The notes under the pieces: model-generated
Seen by the model: only the letters and a program-made list of their open reading frames with translations
The model's database searches: none
What the model was told of the DNA's origin: nothing
Made by a program: the position numbers and the translations under genes
DNA from: Plasmodium relictum
Taxonomy: Eukaryota; Apicomplexa; Aconoidasida; Haemosporida; Plasmodiidae
Direction: 5' to 3'
Assembly (NCBI RefSeq): GCF_900005765.1
Contig: NC_041689.1
Location: forward strand, 744,001 to 808,000
Length of the DNA: 64,000 nucleotides
In this document: positions 21,353 through 32,567 of the stretch, piece after piece
How the letters are laid out: each line of letters starts with the position of its first letter
How positions within the stretch are numbered: position 1 is the first letter of the stretch

Positions 21353-22049
21353 AATTTAATTGGGATATATATCTATGTTTTAATAATGTTTAGATAATTA
21401 TTCATAATTTTTTTTATTTTAAATTATTTTAATTTTATGTTTATTTTTTCTATATATTTTGATACTAAAAAAATTGATTTTCCTTAACAATACAAAACAT
21501 AAAATATAACTATAAAAATTAGAAAAAAGAATTTATTCAATATAATAGAAATTGAAACAGAAAAAACAAAATGTTAAAACAGTTCAAATGATTCATAATA
21601 AAATATGTATATAAATATATATATATATATATGTGATAAAAAAAAAAATTAATAAAAGGAATAAGTTAAAAAAAAAAAATTAAAATTAAAATAAAATTAA
21701 AAATTAAAATATATGTAAAAAAATAAACAAATGAATTCCTTCAAAAAAAAAAGAAAGAATAACTAAGACATTGATATCAAAAGAAAAAAAAAACTTTATC
21801 CAATATTTAAGATTATGTGAAGGCAAAAATAAAAAAAATCAAAATAAATAAAATTGAAATATAGAATGAGAATAATTCTAATATTAAATAATTTTTTTAT
21901 TTTGATTTCTTAAAATATGCATTATAAAAAATGTGAAACAATTAAAAGGAATAATTTGAAGATATATAAATTGTGCCACTTATATTTTTAAAACTTCATA
22001 AATTTATAATAATTAAAAAATAAGAAAAATAGAATATCATATATTTATA
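21353..22049. other. Divergent spacer (RAP protein and GatB promoters)
   Basis: About 0.7 kb between divergent start codons, so it is likely a bidirectional promoter. It contains A-rich stretches and a short (TA)n near 21613-21632. No exon is visible. Confidence 0.6.
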
Positions 22050-24155
22050 ATGATTATTTATTTATTTTTGTTTTATTTTAACATTTTTATTTATACTGAA
22101 TTTATTATATGCTTTAGAATAAATAAGATAAATAATAAAAGTAATTTATTTATATTAAAAAAAATAACAAACAAGAATACTGAAATAAAAGAAGATATTG
22201 AAACAAATAGAATAAATAAAAATATTGAAATAAAAAAAAATGTTGAAGAAAATATTAAGTGCAAAATTGGTATAGAAATTCATATACAACTAAGTACAAA
22301 ATATAAGGTATTCTGCAACTGCTTTAATATTTCATCCTTATATAAGGAAACAACTCACGAAAAAAATCATACTGATTTAATAAAATATTTAAATGAAAAT
22401 ATTTTAAAAAATGAAAAAATAGAAGGAAAAAGAGATATTTTAAATTGCGTGTTAAAAAGTAATGTAGAGAAAAATAAAAATGAGGTAAATAATGATAATA
22501 AAAAGATTGAGAATAATGAAATTACTAAAGAAAATAAAATGGTTGCCATAGAAAATAGCAATAATAGTATTATTAAACCAAATAAATACATTTGCAATAT
22601 TTGTATTGGTGAAGTGGGTTCTTTAAGTATATTAAACATTACATCTGTCTTATTCACATATCTAATTTGCATTATTTTTAATTGCACTTTAAATCGTTTT
22701 ATTAAATTTGATAGAAAAATTTATAATTATTATGATTTACCAAAAGGTTATCAAATTACTCAGCAAAAAAAACCATTGGGAACAAATGGATTAATTTTTA
22801 TAAATAAAAAAAAAATTCTCATAAAAAGTATACATTTAGAAGAAGATACTAGTAAGTGCTATTTACTTGATAGTAACAAAAATTTACATAATAATTCAAA
22901 AGAAAAGCAGATTTTACAAAATTACAAAGAAAATAATGATCAGAAAAGTTACAATGAAGTAATGCCAGTATATTCATTAAATTTCAATTCAACTCCTAAT
23001 AAATGCTTTTCTCAAAAAAGAGAAGATAAATCAAATTTGAATGAATTTTATAACCCGAAAGAAAGTGAAAAATATGTACAGAATTTAGATAAAGAAGCTT
23101 GTGAACAAAGTAACATGAACAAAAAAATTTTATTAGATTATAATAGATGTGGAATACCTTTAGCTGAAATTACAACAGAAAAAGATTATATGAATAGTGA
23201 TGATTGTATAAATTTACTTAAAGAAATAAAAAATAAAGTTTGCCTATTAGGTGTTTGTGTAGGTAATAAAGAAAACATAAGATCAGATATAAATATATCT
23301 TTTGAATATAATAATATAAATTATAATAGAGTAGAAATTAAAAATATTAATAGTTTTAGAAAAATTAGAAATTACATAGAAATAGAAAAAAACAATTTTA
23401 TAAACCTTATTATAGAAAATAAAAAGAATAAAAGCATCAGTAAAAAAGTAAATGATATATATACAAAAAGTTATTTAGATAATACAAATTTTATTTTAAG
23501 ACAAAAAGAATTTTATAATTATGTTCACGAGGGGAATATACCTGAGTATAAAGTAAAAAAAAAAGTAATAAAGTTATTAAAGTTTTATGTCAATTATAAA
23601 ATAAAAATATATGAAGATGAAAAAAAGTATAAATGGCCAAAGCAATATTTTCATGTATTTTTTAATGATCCTTTTTTATACAATTATTTCAATGAATGCT
23701 TAAAATTTGAAGATGAAAAAAATATTTCAAATTTTATTATTAACATATTATTAGATGTTCTAAAAAAAAAAAAAGTTTTATCAAAAAATATTTTAATAAA
23801 ACCAAAAGATTTATGTTTTCTTATTAATTATTCAATAAAAAACAATTTAGACAATACTTTTCTTAAAAAATTTTTATTCAAATATATTGATAGTGGATTT
23901 AAAAAAGAGTTGCTTTATGAGAATATAAAAAATATAACCAATGAAGAAGTTCAATCCATTTTAAAAAAATTAATAGAAAGCAATATAGGATATTTAAAAA
24001 TAGATAAAGACAAAAATATTTTAAATGAGCAAAATTTTAAAAATAGAATAATAGGGTTACTAAAAAAAAATGTAAATGAAGAAAATTTTCAGCTTAATTT
24101 GGATTATAAATTTATAAACAATTTTATTTTTGATTATATAAGAAAATCAACATAA
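22050..24155 (+). CDS. GatB: Glutamyl-tRNA(Gln) amidotransferase subunit B, apicoplast-targeted
   Basis: A 701-residue single-exon protein. GatB works with GatA to convert Glu-tRNA(Gln) to Gln-tRNA(Gln) in the apicoplast. Residues 1-20 are a signal-peptide-like hydrophobic leader, followed by a Lys/Asn-rich transit-like stretch to about 68. Family motifs follow in order: KIGIEIHIQLS (about 72-82), ICNICIGEVGSLSILN (about 183-198), IYNYYDLPKGYQITQQ (about 225-240), IHLEEDTSK (about 263-271), RCGIPLAEITTE (about 366-377), RSDINISF (about 411-418) and VEIKNINSFRKI (about 428-439). The Cys pair that binds zinc in bacterial GatB is partly seen (CNCFN, CNIC). Asn/Lys-rich insertions at about 105-175 and 272-355 explain its length above the bacterial norm of about 480. 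The C-terminal helical region, which contacts tRNA in bacteria, is divergent. Confidence 0.92.
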   Translation: MIIYLFLFYFNIFIYTEFIICFRINKINNKSNLFILKKITNKNTEIKEDIETNRINKNIEIKKNVEENIKCKIGIEIHIQLSTKYKVFCNCFNISSLYKETTHEKNHTDLIKYLNENILKNEKIEGKRDILNCVLKSNVEKNKNEVNNDNKKIENNEITKENKMVAIENSNNSIIKPNKYICNICIGEVGSLSILNITSVLFTYLICIIFNCTLNRFIKFDRKIYNYYDLPKGYQITQQKKPLGTNGLIFINKKKILIKSIHLEEDTSKCYLLDSNKNLHNNSKEKQILQNYKENNDQKSYNEVMPVYSLNFNSTPNKCFSQKREDKSNLNEFYNPKESEKYVQNLDKEACEQSNMNKKILLDYNRCGIPLAEITTEKDYMNSDDCINLLKEIKNKVCLLGVCVGNKENIRSDINISFEYNNINYNRVEIKNINSFRKIRNYIEIEKNNFINLIIENKKNKSISKKVNDIYTKSYLDNTNFILRQKEFYNYVHEGNIPEYKVKKKVIKLLKFYVNYKIKIYEDEKKYKWPKQYFHVFFNDPFLYNYFNECLKFEDEKNISNFIINILLDVLKKKKVLSKNILIKPKDLCFLINYSIKNNLDNTFLKKFLFKYIDSGFKKELLYENIKNITNEEVQSILKKLIESNIGYLKIDKDKNILNEQNFKNRIIGLLKKNVNEENFQLNLDYKFINNFIFDYIRKST

Positions 24156-24432
24156 TATAATCACATATGCTATTACTTAAATAATATTGTATTTTCTAAT
24201 TTTTTTTTTTTTTTTTGTTTATTTAAAAGTATTAATTATGATTTAGCTTTTACAATTCTATTAAAAAAAAAAATTAAAAAAGATAAATGAAAAGATATAT
24301 ATATAATAAAAATAAAAAAAATAAAATAAATAAAAGTTGCCATTAAGAAATATCTACTTGTTTTATACATAATAATATATTATTATCAAAAGCTTAATAT
24401 GAGCAAAGTATATATCATTTACTTTTAATATT

Positions 24433-26010
24433 TTAAAAAACAAAATTAACAAAATTTTTATCAGCTTTATAAATAATTTTTCTTATTATTTTTGAATTTT
24501 CTTTTTTTTTATATAATAACGAATAAAAGCAAAAAGTTGGATTAATTATCTTTGGTAAATATAAATTTTCTTTATTAAAATACAAAAAATAGAAGAGAAG
24601 AATATAATTAATATCTATATATATGTTATCGTTATTTAAAATAATATTTTGATCATCTATATAATAAAATTGATTATTCTGAAAAAAAGTTAAATTATTT
24701 AAATAAATATCTTTAAAAATACATAAGTTGTTTATGTTGTATTTTACAATATCAAAATAAAAGAAATTATTTAAATAGAATTTTTTATTATTTATATTAT
24801 AAGTTAAACTAATAGGAAATGATTTAAAATACTTTCCATTTAAGTAAATTTTGAATATTTTTATTTTTATATTATTGTCAATACTTCTAAATTGATTAGT
24901 ATTAATAATATTTTTGTTTTCTATTGTTTTGATTAAGAAATAATTCATCTGAAGTTTTCCACAATAATTGTTAAAATAATTGCTAATTGGTGATACATGT
25001 ATAAAATTTTTTTTTAATGTTTTAAATTTTTTTTTTAAAAATTCTTCATGCAAAACAAAAATTTTATTAAGGTTATATTTAATAAAATATTTTATATAAA
25101 AAGTATTAACAATTATACAACTTTTCTTAACTTCATAGTATGATTTATCATCAGATATAAGATTTATTATTGCAATATCTTTTTTAATGTTATTTTTTTT
25201 AATATATACTACGCTTCTATAAATGTAATAAATTCCTTTTATTCTTTTATAAAAAGATGATATATGAAATAGATTATTATTTACATAAAATTTTATTAAA
25301 AAATTCTTTTCATTCAAATTATTTGCATAACTTTTGTTCTTTATATTGATATTTATACTTCTTAAAATTCTTTTTAAAGCACATCTTTTTAAGTATTTAT
25401 AAATTTTGTTTTTTTTTTTCTTTTCATCAGTTGTTAATTTATTATCATTAATGTAATTACCATTAAGTATGTTATAAATAACATTATTTATTTTATTTTT
25501 TTTTTTAATTAACTCAGTATCAATAAACCTTCTAAATAACAACTTATATTTTTTGTTTCGTCTCAGATATTTATTAAGAAATAAAATGAAATCATCAAAT
25601 AAAATTATATTATTATACCAACTTAAATTGTACTTACAATTTTTCTCTGTCCGTCTTCTTTTTACTTTAATTGAAATACTATTATTATACTTGTATAATA
25701 CAATTTTTTTTAATTTCATTAAAATCTTAAAAATAGTGAGTATATCAACTAATTTGAAATTAAATAAATTGCAAAATTGTATTTTTTTCGCATTATCTAT
25801 TTTTAATTCACATAGCACATTAGTTGTATTATATAATTTACACTTATATTTAACCAAAGAAATATATTTAGTTTTTTTTAATAATTGTTTTTTAGATAAT
25901 ATATTATTACACTTCTTTATTCTCAAAAAAAATACCTTTTTTTTAATACATTGAGAAAAATACTTTTCTAAATAAATCATCAAAATGATGATTAAAAAAA
26001 ATAATAGCAT
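24433..26010 (-). CDS. Conserved-looking protein of unknown function with hydrophobic leader
   Basis: A 525-residue single-exon frame that I do not recognise. It is very basic and rich in Lys, Asn, Ile and Tyr. It begins with a strongly hydrophobic segment (about residues 1-13) and a Lys-rich stretch (KKKVFFLRIKKCNNILSKK), a layout compatible with signal plus transit peptide for the apicoplast. No long low-complexity repeat breaks the frame and the middle shows alternating hydrophobic/charged residues, for example YKRIKGIYYIYRSVVYIKK (about 258-276). The gene converges on GatB with a 277-bp spacer and diverges from DMAP1. Apicoplast targeting is an inference from the leader only. The uninterrupted length in such A/T-rich DNA argues that it is real. 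Confidence 0.7.
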   Translation of the reverse strand: MLLFFLIIILMIYLEKYFSQCIKKKVFFLRIKKCNNILSKKQLLKKTKYISLVKYKCKLYNTTNVLCELKIDNAKKIQFCNLFNFKLVDILTIFKILMKLKKIVLYKYNNSISIKVKRRRTEKNCKYNLSWYNNIILFDDFILFLNKYLRRNKKYKLLFRRFIDTELIKKKNKINNVIYNILNGNYINDNKLTTDEKKKKNKIYKYLKRCALKRILRSININIKNKSYANNLNEKNFLIKFYVNNNLFHISSFYKRIKGIYYIYRSVVYIKKNNIKKDIAIINLISDDKSYYEVKKSCIIVNTFYIKYFIKYNLNKIFVLHEEFLKKKFKTLKKNFIHVSPISNYFNNYCGKLQMNYFLIKTIENKNIINTNQFRSIDNNIKIKIFKIYLNGKYFKSFPISLTYNINNKKFYLNNFFYFDIVKYNINNLCIFKDIYLNNLTFFQNNQFYYIDDQNIILNNDNIYIDINYILLFYFLYFNKENLYLPKIINPTFCFYSLLYKKKENSKIIRKIIYKADKNFVNFVF

Positions 26011-26699
26011 TTTCTCATTTTATTTTTTTTTTCATCTGAATACAATTTTAATTATTTTCATTTTTATTAATCGTATTCTTTTTTAATTATATTAAAACGT
26101 ATTGTATTTATTTACATAATATTTTAAAAAAAAATTTTGTTTTTTAAATTTTATATTCTAAAATGTTTTGAATTAATAATTTAAAAATTTTAATATTTTA
26201 AATTTAAAAAAATATGTTATTAATAATTCATACATAATTTATAAGTTATTTATATGAAACATAGTAACAAATTTTTTTTTTATGTAAATATAAATATATA
26301 TATATATATAATATATTTATTTTTTTTTTTTTTTTTTTTCTTTGATGCTATATATATATAGATATATTTAAAAAAATAAATAAATAAATAAAGATAATAT
26401 AAGAAATTACTTTATATTTTTTTAAAATAAAAATGTCTAAGTAAATTTATAAGAATTAAAAAAATTAGAATTTAGAAAAATAATTTTAATACAATTCCAT
26501 ACACGAATATTTTTTTTAATTATATTATTAAAATATAGTTATATATTTTTATTTTTTATTTTATTTTCATTTTTTTTTTTTTTTTTGTTATAAAATTAAT
26601 TTAATATATTGTATATTTATTCATTTTTTAACTCCAGTTTTTTTTTGCATTTTTAAAGCACATAACTTTTTAGTTTTGTTTTTTTTAATATTAAGAAAA
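26011..26699. other. Divergent spacer (unknown protein and DMAP1 promoters)
   Basis: About 0.7 kb between divergent starts with T-homopolymers and a (TA)n run near 26295-26312. Nothing else is visible. Confidence 0.6.
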
Positions 26700-28289
26700 A
26701 TGAGTCATATATATGATATGCTTGGTATTAATGTAGAAAAAATTAAGAGTAAAAAGAAGCAAAAAGAAAAAAAAAGCAAAAAAGAATTGAGCTTTTTAAA
26801 GGAGAACGACAACCTCTTTTCACTTCCTACTTCATCTAAAATTATAAATGTTATTATTAACATTTTTTTTTTTTATAAATAAAAAAGTGTTTCATTATAG
26901 ATAAATGATTTTTTTATCTCTTTTTTTTTTTTTTTTAGTTTAATAATAAAAATGTGAGTATATGGAGATTAGTTAAATTTAGAAACAAATGTAGATATGA
27001 TGATTTAATTTTAAAAAAATGGAAAAAAATTGGTTATAAAAATGATAAAAAATTATTAAATGAAAACAATATAGAAGATGACTTTTCATTTGAAAGATTT
27101 AATAAAAAAATAAATATTATGAAATATAATGATGAATTATATAATAGAGAAATAAAAAATATGAATATGAAATGGAGTAAAGAAGAAACTGATTATTTAT
27201 TTGATTTATGTGAAAAATATGAATGTCATTTTATAATCATTTATGATGTATATGATCATAAATATAAGAGAACTATAGAAGAATTAAAGGATAGATTTTA
27301 CAGTGTTTCTAAAAAGATTATTGAAGATACATATGATCAAAAAATAAAGTTAGAAGAGTCTAAAAAAATAAAAAATAACAATGATATTTTAAAATTAAAA
27401 GAAGGAAAAGCAAAACATCCCTTAATAAAATTTACATATAATATGGATGCAGACATTGAGAGAAAAAGTTTATTACATAAAACATATGTAGTGTCAAAAA
27501 AAGACATAATGCTAGAAGAAATAACTATAGAAAATATTAAGAAATTTGAAAATAAAATAAAGCATGAATTAAAAAAAGCATCTGATATGAAAAAATTGAA
27601 AAAAAAGTTTGAATTAACAAATGATGAAATTGTTCCAGTAATAATAAAGAAATATTCTAAGCATTTTAAATATATATATAGGCATATTTTTTTTTTTTTT
27701 TAATTTTAAGTATTTTATTACTTATGTTATTTTTTATTTTAGATAAATAAAATGGCTGAAGACGATAAAGAAGAAAAAAATGTTTATAGTGCTAGATATT
27801 ATTTTCAAAAACTTAAGATAGATGTATCTTATTTTGATAAGTTAGATGCATACTTGAAAGATAACAATATAGAAAAGCCAACAATCTATACTGAAAACAT
27901 TTGCTTTTTATATGGGTATAGTCACTATAATTATTTCATATCTATATTTTCTTTTTTTCTTATATTTTAATGTTTTAATGTAAAGTTCTTTAATTTTTTT
28001 TTTTTTTTTTTTTTGTAGAGTACTAAGAACTGATGTAGCAATATTACTGAATTTGAGAAAAAAAATTGAAAAATTAAAACAGGTGAATATTAAAGAAATA
28101 AAAATAAATATATTTAATTGGTACACTTAAATTTTTTTCTAATACTTTATCCATGCTTAAACATAACATTTATTTTTATTATATATATATATGTATACAT
28201 GTATTTTTTTTTAATAGGAAAGGGAATTTTGGAAAAATCAAGTAAATAATTTAGAAGAAGGATGTTTAAAAAGTAAAAATAAATTATAA
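26700..28289 (+). CDS. DMAP1: DNA methyltransferase 1-associated protein 1 / SWC4 homologue (5 exons)
   Basis: Exons at 26700-26849, 26939-27637, 27743-27915, 28019-28082 and 28218-28289 join in phase into 385 residues. Donors are GTTATT, GTAATA, GTATAG and GTGAAT, and every acceptor is a T-tract followed by AG. Residues 51-70 (FNNKNVSIWRLVKFRNK) match the VxxWxxxxFxN block at the start of the DMAP1/SWC4 core. A SANT/Myb-like segment follows, NMKWSKEETDYLFDLCEKY at about 123-141, ending DRFYSVSKKI. The C-terminal helices (YGVLRTDVAILLNLRKKIEKLK) match the family's leucine-rich coiled region. SWC4/DMAP1 is a subunit of the NuA4 acetyltransferase and SWR1 remodeller complexes. Exon 1 is the least certain because its donor is GTTATT. 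The A at 26700 was chosen as the start because it is the first in-frame ATG. Confidence 0.8.
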
Positions 28290-28907
28290 TATGTCTAAAA
28301 AATTTAATGTAAGTATAAAAAGATATTATGTAAAATAGAAATTGTATTTCTGTATATATAATATTTATATTAAGAAAGTCATAAAATATTAATTTTATAA
28401 AATATTTGTAATTTTTAATTTAAAAATGGAAATACTTATGTATGCACAAAAAATGTATTATATATTTGAAAATACAATTACAAATAATATTATGATTTTA
28501 AAAAAAAAATTTTGAAAATTTTTTTTTAAAAATATAAGAAAAAAAAAGCTCCTGGAAAGGGTTAAAAAAAATATAAAATGTTCAAAAAAATGAAAAAAAA
28601 AAAAAATAAAATAAATAAATATATAAAATTAAATATACACATGTGAAAAAAATGAATTTAAAAAAATAAAATAAAATAAAATAAAATACAAAAAAAATAT
28701 TGATAAAAAAATAATTATAAGAAAAATAAAATATTCATTTATATAAATACATTAATGAATGTGCATATATTGAGAGTTTAAAAATTATTTAAATTGGAAT
28801 TAAAATTATTAAATAAAGGAATAAGAGTAATAAAAGGAGAAAAATAAAAAATAAAACAAAAAAATTAAAATTTATAAGAATGAACAGAAACTTCATATTT
28901 CTTTATA
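28290..28907. other. Spacer between DMAP1 and the Hus1-like gene
   Basis: About 0.6 kb, very A-rich near the second gene, with an (AAAAT)n-like run around 28664-28690. It should contain the promoter of the Hus1-like gene. No exon is visible. Confidence 0.6.
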
Positions 28908-29804
28908 ATGAAATTACACGCAGAATTTAAACAAGATAGTTTAGACGATTTTTTACACGTCTTGAAGGGGCTTAAAGAATTTTCGTCTTTTGCTATAGAA
29001 AATTCTTTTCTTTGTTTTAAATTTTCAGAAAAATATTTATATATTTTTGGTAATGAAAAAAAACATGTAGAAATTTTTATAACAATTACTATGAATGATT
29101 TATTTTACGAAAATTTTATTTTGAAAAGCAACTCTAACAATGAAATAATTATATTAGTTTATATTTTTCAAATATACGATATATTTAAGAATATTTCTAA
29201 AAATACAAAGATTACTATTGATTTATTTGAAAAAAATGGGATATGTATCTTATTGTTCAAACATCACTGTAGTGTAACAGATGCTTTTAAGAAATATGAA
29301 TGTGGTATAGAAATTATTAATCCATCTATAACAAAATTTCCAAATATAAAAATGAATAAATATTCATTATGTGTTAATTGTAAATTGAAAAAGTGTTGTA
29401 AAATTTTAAACACTTACTCTAAGTTTCATTCAGATATAATTGAGTTAAATTTTGAAATTACTAATAAAAATTGTGATATTATTTTCTTAATGGATTCAGT
29501 AACAATGAAAAATATAACCACTCTGAAAAATAATTATGTTTTAAAAAATGTTATAGACAAAAAAAATAAAAATGAGTATGAACATAGTAATCAAAATGAT
29601 TTAAAAAAAGTTATATATATAAAAACATTAACCAAAGCTTTAAATATTTTAAACGAATGTAGAAATAATAAAGATGACATTGGCATATTTAAAATTACTG
29701 TGCCTTATAATAAGTGTTGGTTTGCTTTAAAATTGGGCCAATTTGAATCATCGGGAAATTGGAAAGTAGTAATTGTAATTACTGATCTTAATTTGAATTT
29801 ATAA
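28908..29804 (+). CDS. Hus1-like sliding-clamp protein (9-1-1 checkpoint clamp candidate)
   Basis: A 298-residue single-exon protein. The N-terminus MKLHAEFKQDSLDDFLHVLK, followed by SSFAIENSFLCFKFSEKYLYIF and SNNEIIILVYIFQIYDIFKN, follows the start of human HUS1 in order and spacing (MKF.A..., L..F..., L.ISPDKL.FI, NEIYLE). The next block, TIDLFEKNGICILLF, corresponds to the KIKLTNKHFPCLTV strand. The C-terminal half has alternating strands such as IIELNFEITNKNCDIIFLMD and ends with a terminal strand after WFALKLGQ. This suggests a PCNA fold of two domains. Hus1 pairs with Rad9 and Rad1 to load checkpoint signalling at damaged DNA. The match is by eye and low in identity, so a Rad1- or PCNA-like member is the alternative. 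Confidence 0.6.
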   Translation: MKLHAEFKQDSLDDFLHVLKGLKEFSSFAIENSFLCFKFSEKYLYIFGNEKKHVEIFITITMNDLFYENFILKSNSNNEIIILVYIFQIYDIFKNISKNTKITIDLFEKNGICILLFKHHCSVTDAFKKYECGIEIINPSITKFPNIKMNKYSLCVNCKLKKCCKILNTYSKFHSDIIELNFEITNKNCDIIFLMDSVTMKNITTLKNNYVLKNVIDKKNKNEYEHSNQNDLKKVIYIKTLTKALNILNECRNNKDDIGIFKITVPYNKCWFALKLGQFESSGNWKVVIVITDLNLNL

Positions 29805-30524
29805 TTTATATATTTATTAATAGACATTATTTTATTATTTTTTTTTTTTTTATTAATTTTAATTTTTAAATACATTTTCTAATAAAGATATATTTTTGAT
29901 TTATTTTTTTTTTATCTTAATATTTTATGCTATATAAAACTTTTGTTTTTGTTATTTTATATTTAATATAAAATTATTTAATTTTTTTTTTTTTTTAATA
30001 TTTCTTACACATTTTAAATTATTACAATATATTAAAAATTATTGAGTTTTCCTTTATTAAAAATATATTTTTTTTTTAAATCTTCATATTCCTTTTAATA
30101 ACTTCTTTTAGCTTAATTATTTGTTAATATAATTTTTTATCTTGTATTAAAAGAAAACGAAACAAAACAGAAAAAAAGAAAAATAATTAGACGTTAATAT
30201 AATCAAACAAAGCAAATGAATAATTCTATTAGAAAAACAAACAACTTTATAATAAAATAATATTTTTATAAACAAAAATTTATTAAAACCAAAATAATTT
30301 TTTTTTTTATTATACAGTATAAAATGTAAAAAAGGAGAATTAATAAAAAAAAAAAAAAAGATAAATAAATATAAGTGAGAAAAATAATATTATAGTCATT
30401 ATTCTTTCTCGATAAACTACGAATTTAATGTATTTTAATTACACAAAAAAATGAAATTCTTAGATAAAAAAAAACAAAAATTGCTTAATATTTGTTTGAA
30501 AAAAAGCAAAAGTATATATATACA
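29805..30524. other. Spacer between convergent Hus1-like and PrsW-like genes
   Basis: About 0.7 kb of shared 3' flank, T-rich on the left half and A-rich on the right half, as expected for two converging transcripts. No gene is visible. Confidence 0.6.
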
Positions 30525-32567
30525 TTAAATAATACTTTTAATTACAACAAAAAACATGAGTAGCATAGAAAGAAAACAATACATAAACAAAATTTTTAAA
30601 AAAAAAATTTGATAAAGTGGTACATTTAATGAAGTAAAGTATATAGAATAGTCATATATAGCATGAAATAATGAAGAAGAAAATAAAGAGCACAGTATTC
30701 CTATGAAATTTAAAGAACTACCTGAATAAAAAATAAAATAAAATAATTTTATCTTGTAATACTTTATTTTAGCTAATAAAAACATCTTATACTTAAAAAA
30801 TAATAGCTAATATACATATATAATAAATTTATACTTCTGTTTTTTTTACTTTTCTTATTTTTATCATTCAAATAGTTAAATATATTATATGATGATAATC
30901 CTGAACAGCACATATGAAATAATACACATATTAAATTTCTGATTGAAGAAAATAAAGCAAAAATATGATTTTAAAGATTAATTTATTCTGTTACTAAAAA
31001 TAGATAAATAACTATTAAATATGATAAAAAAAAAAAAAAATGCAACAATGTGGTAAATCATAAAATGTTTTTATGTTACCTTGATACTAAAATTGAAACA
31101 AAGTTTTCCTTTGTTGTTTGTATAGCATATAATAAGTTTTCGGTACTTGAAAATCTATTAGACAAAATAAGAAAAAAAAAAAAAAAAATTATTTAATATT
31201 AAAAAAAAATTAAAGTAAATAATATAAAAAAATAATGAAATATATTAATTCTTAATTTAAGATAAAAAATTCAGAATAACCCTGCTGATGAGCACAAAGA
31301 AAAAAAAACATATTCTAAAATGTCATTTGTATAAATATATTTTAGTTTTTTCATTTTAGCTTCTTTTTGTCTATCTTCTTCATCATATCTATTTTCAATT
31401 ATATAGGTGTTTTTATGAAAATATGGTATTTCTATATAATCATCTCTATTTCTTTCTATACTTCTATATATAAAAATCATAGGTATAATTTTAGAAATCT
31501 CTTCTACATATGCTATTATAAAAAAGAAATCTAAAAAATATATAACATATAATGTTAATCATAAAACAATAAAAGAAAAATTACATAAATTTAAAAAAAA
31601 TATCTTGAAAATATTAATATGTATATATATATATATATATTTTTTTTTTATTTTTACAAAAAAATAAAATTATTGAACACAAAAAAAGAAGAGATTTCTT
31701 AATTTCCTTCATAAAGCAAATAGAGCAAAAATAAAAAAAGTATAGTGTTAAAAAATATTCTAAAACACTGGCAAAAAAAGTGGATAGAACAGCCCCATAT
31801 AAAATCATTTCAACAATGTGTAAAAAATTAATTTTTCTTCGAATTCTTCTTTTAAATCTAATATTAAAAATAAATTAAAAAAAAGAGAATATAATAGAAT
31901 AAAATAAATAGAATATAGAAAAATAAAATAATTTTTTTTTTTTTTTTTTTACAAATATAGATAAAAAAAACTGGGAGAAAAAGAAAAAATTAAATAAATA
32001 ATTCCCTTGTTTCCATTTGAGGCATAAGAGAAACCTAACAAAATAAGTTTTATGCATTAAAAAAAAAAAATAAAAATGTAAACATATATCTAAATATATA
32101 TACTATTAAAAAAAAAAAAAAAAAAAGAAAATACCTACTAAAAAAATTATAGAAGAAAAACAGTATAGCAAACGAAAAAAGTTCACCAAGCAGAAGTATT
32201 TTACGTATTTTTCATCTTCATCTTCATAGTTGTCATTTTTCTATTTACATGTGTTTATTTAAAAAAGAATAAAAAAAAAAAAGATAAAAATAATAGATAT
32301 CATCTTATTTATTTATAGTGTTATATCAAATTATGACTTTATCATTTTTCTTTTTAAATATTTATTTAAAATTTTTGTTCATATATATGATTATATAAGA
32401 ATTATTAAAAATAGACATATGATTAATTTTGTACACAACATAATATAAAAAGTATTTTTGTTCACATATAATTGTAATTTATTTTCAAAAAATATATGAA
32501 GAAACATATACATTCTTATTTTTATCTTTTTATAATTATGTATATATACCAATTCTTCATATAGCAT
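30525..32567 (-). CDS. PrsW-family intramembrane protease candidate (8 exons)
   Basis: Minus-strand exons in order: 32550-32567, 32135-32240, 31953-32034, 31658-31857, 31281-31530, 31080-31154, 30850-30938, 30525-30721. They total 1017 bp and all seven joins keep phase, giving 338 residues with about seven hydrophobic segments. Landmarks of the PrsW (MEROPS M82-like) family occur in order. FSPSFFYLYLFKRR (59-72) is the first-helix/basic loop. VEEISK has Glu145-Glu146. DILEYVFFSLCSSAGFSSTENLLY spans 204-227 and includes Glu224-Asn225. SRNLICVLFHM has His252. SLFHAIYD has His293 and Asp297. These Glu and His residues are the presumed catalytic or metal site. PrsW cuts membrane-anchored substrates such as anti-sigma factors in bacteria; the parasite substrate is unknown. 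Exon 1 (6 codons) is the least certain. Loop residues 153-200 are charged and Lys/Glu-rich, probably exposed. Confidence 0.7.

Noticed and set aside
30525-30785. 86-codon frame as a stand-alone small membrane protein
   Set aside because: Its first part (upstream of 30721) is intron; the rest is the last exon of the PrsW-like gene, joined in phase to the exon at 30850-30938.
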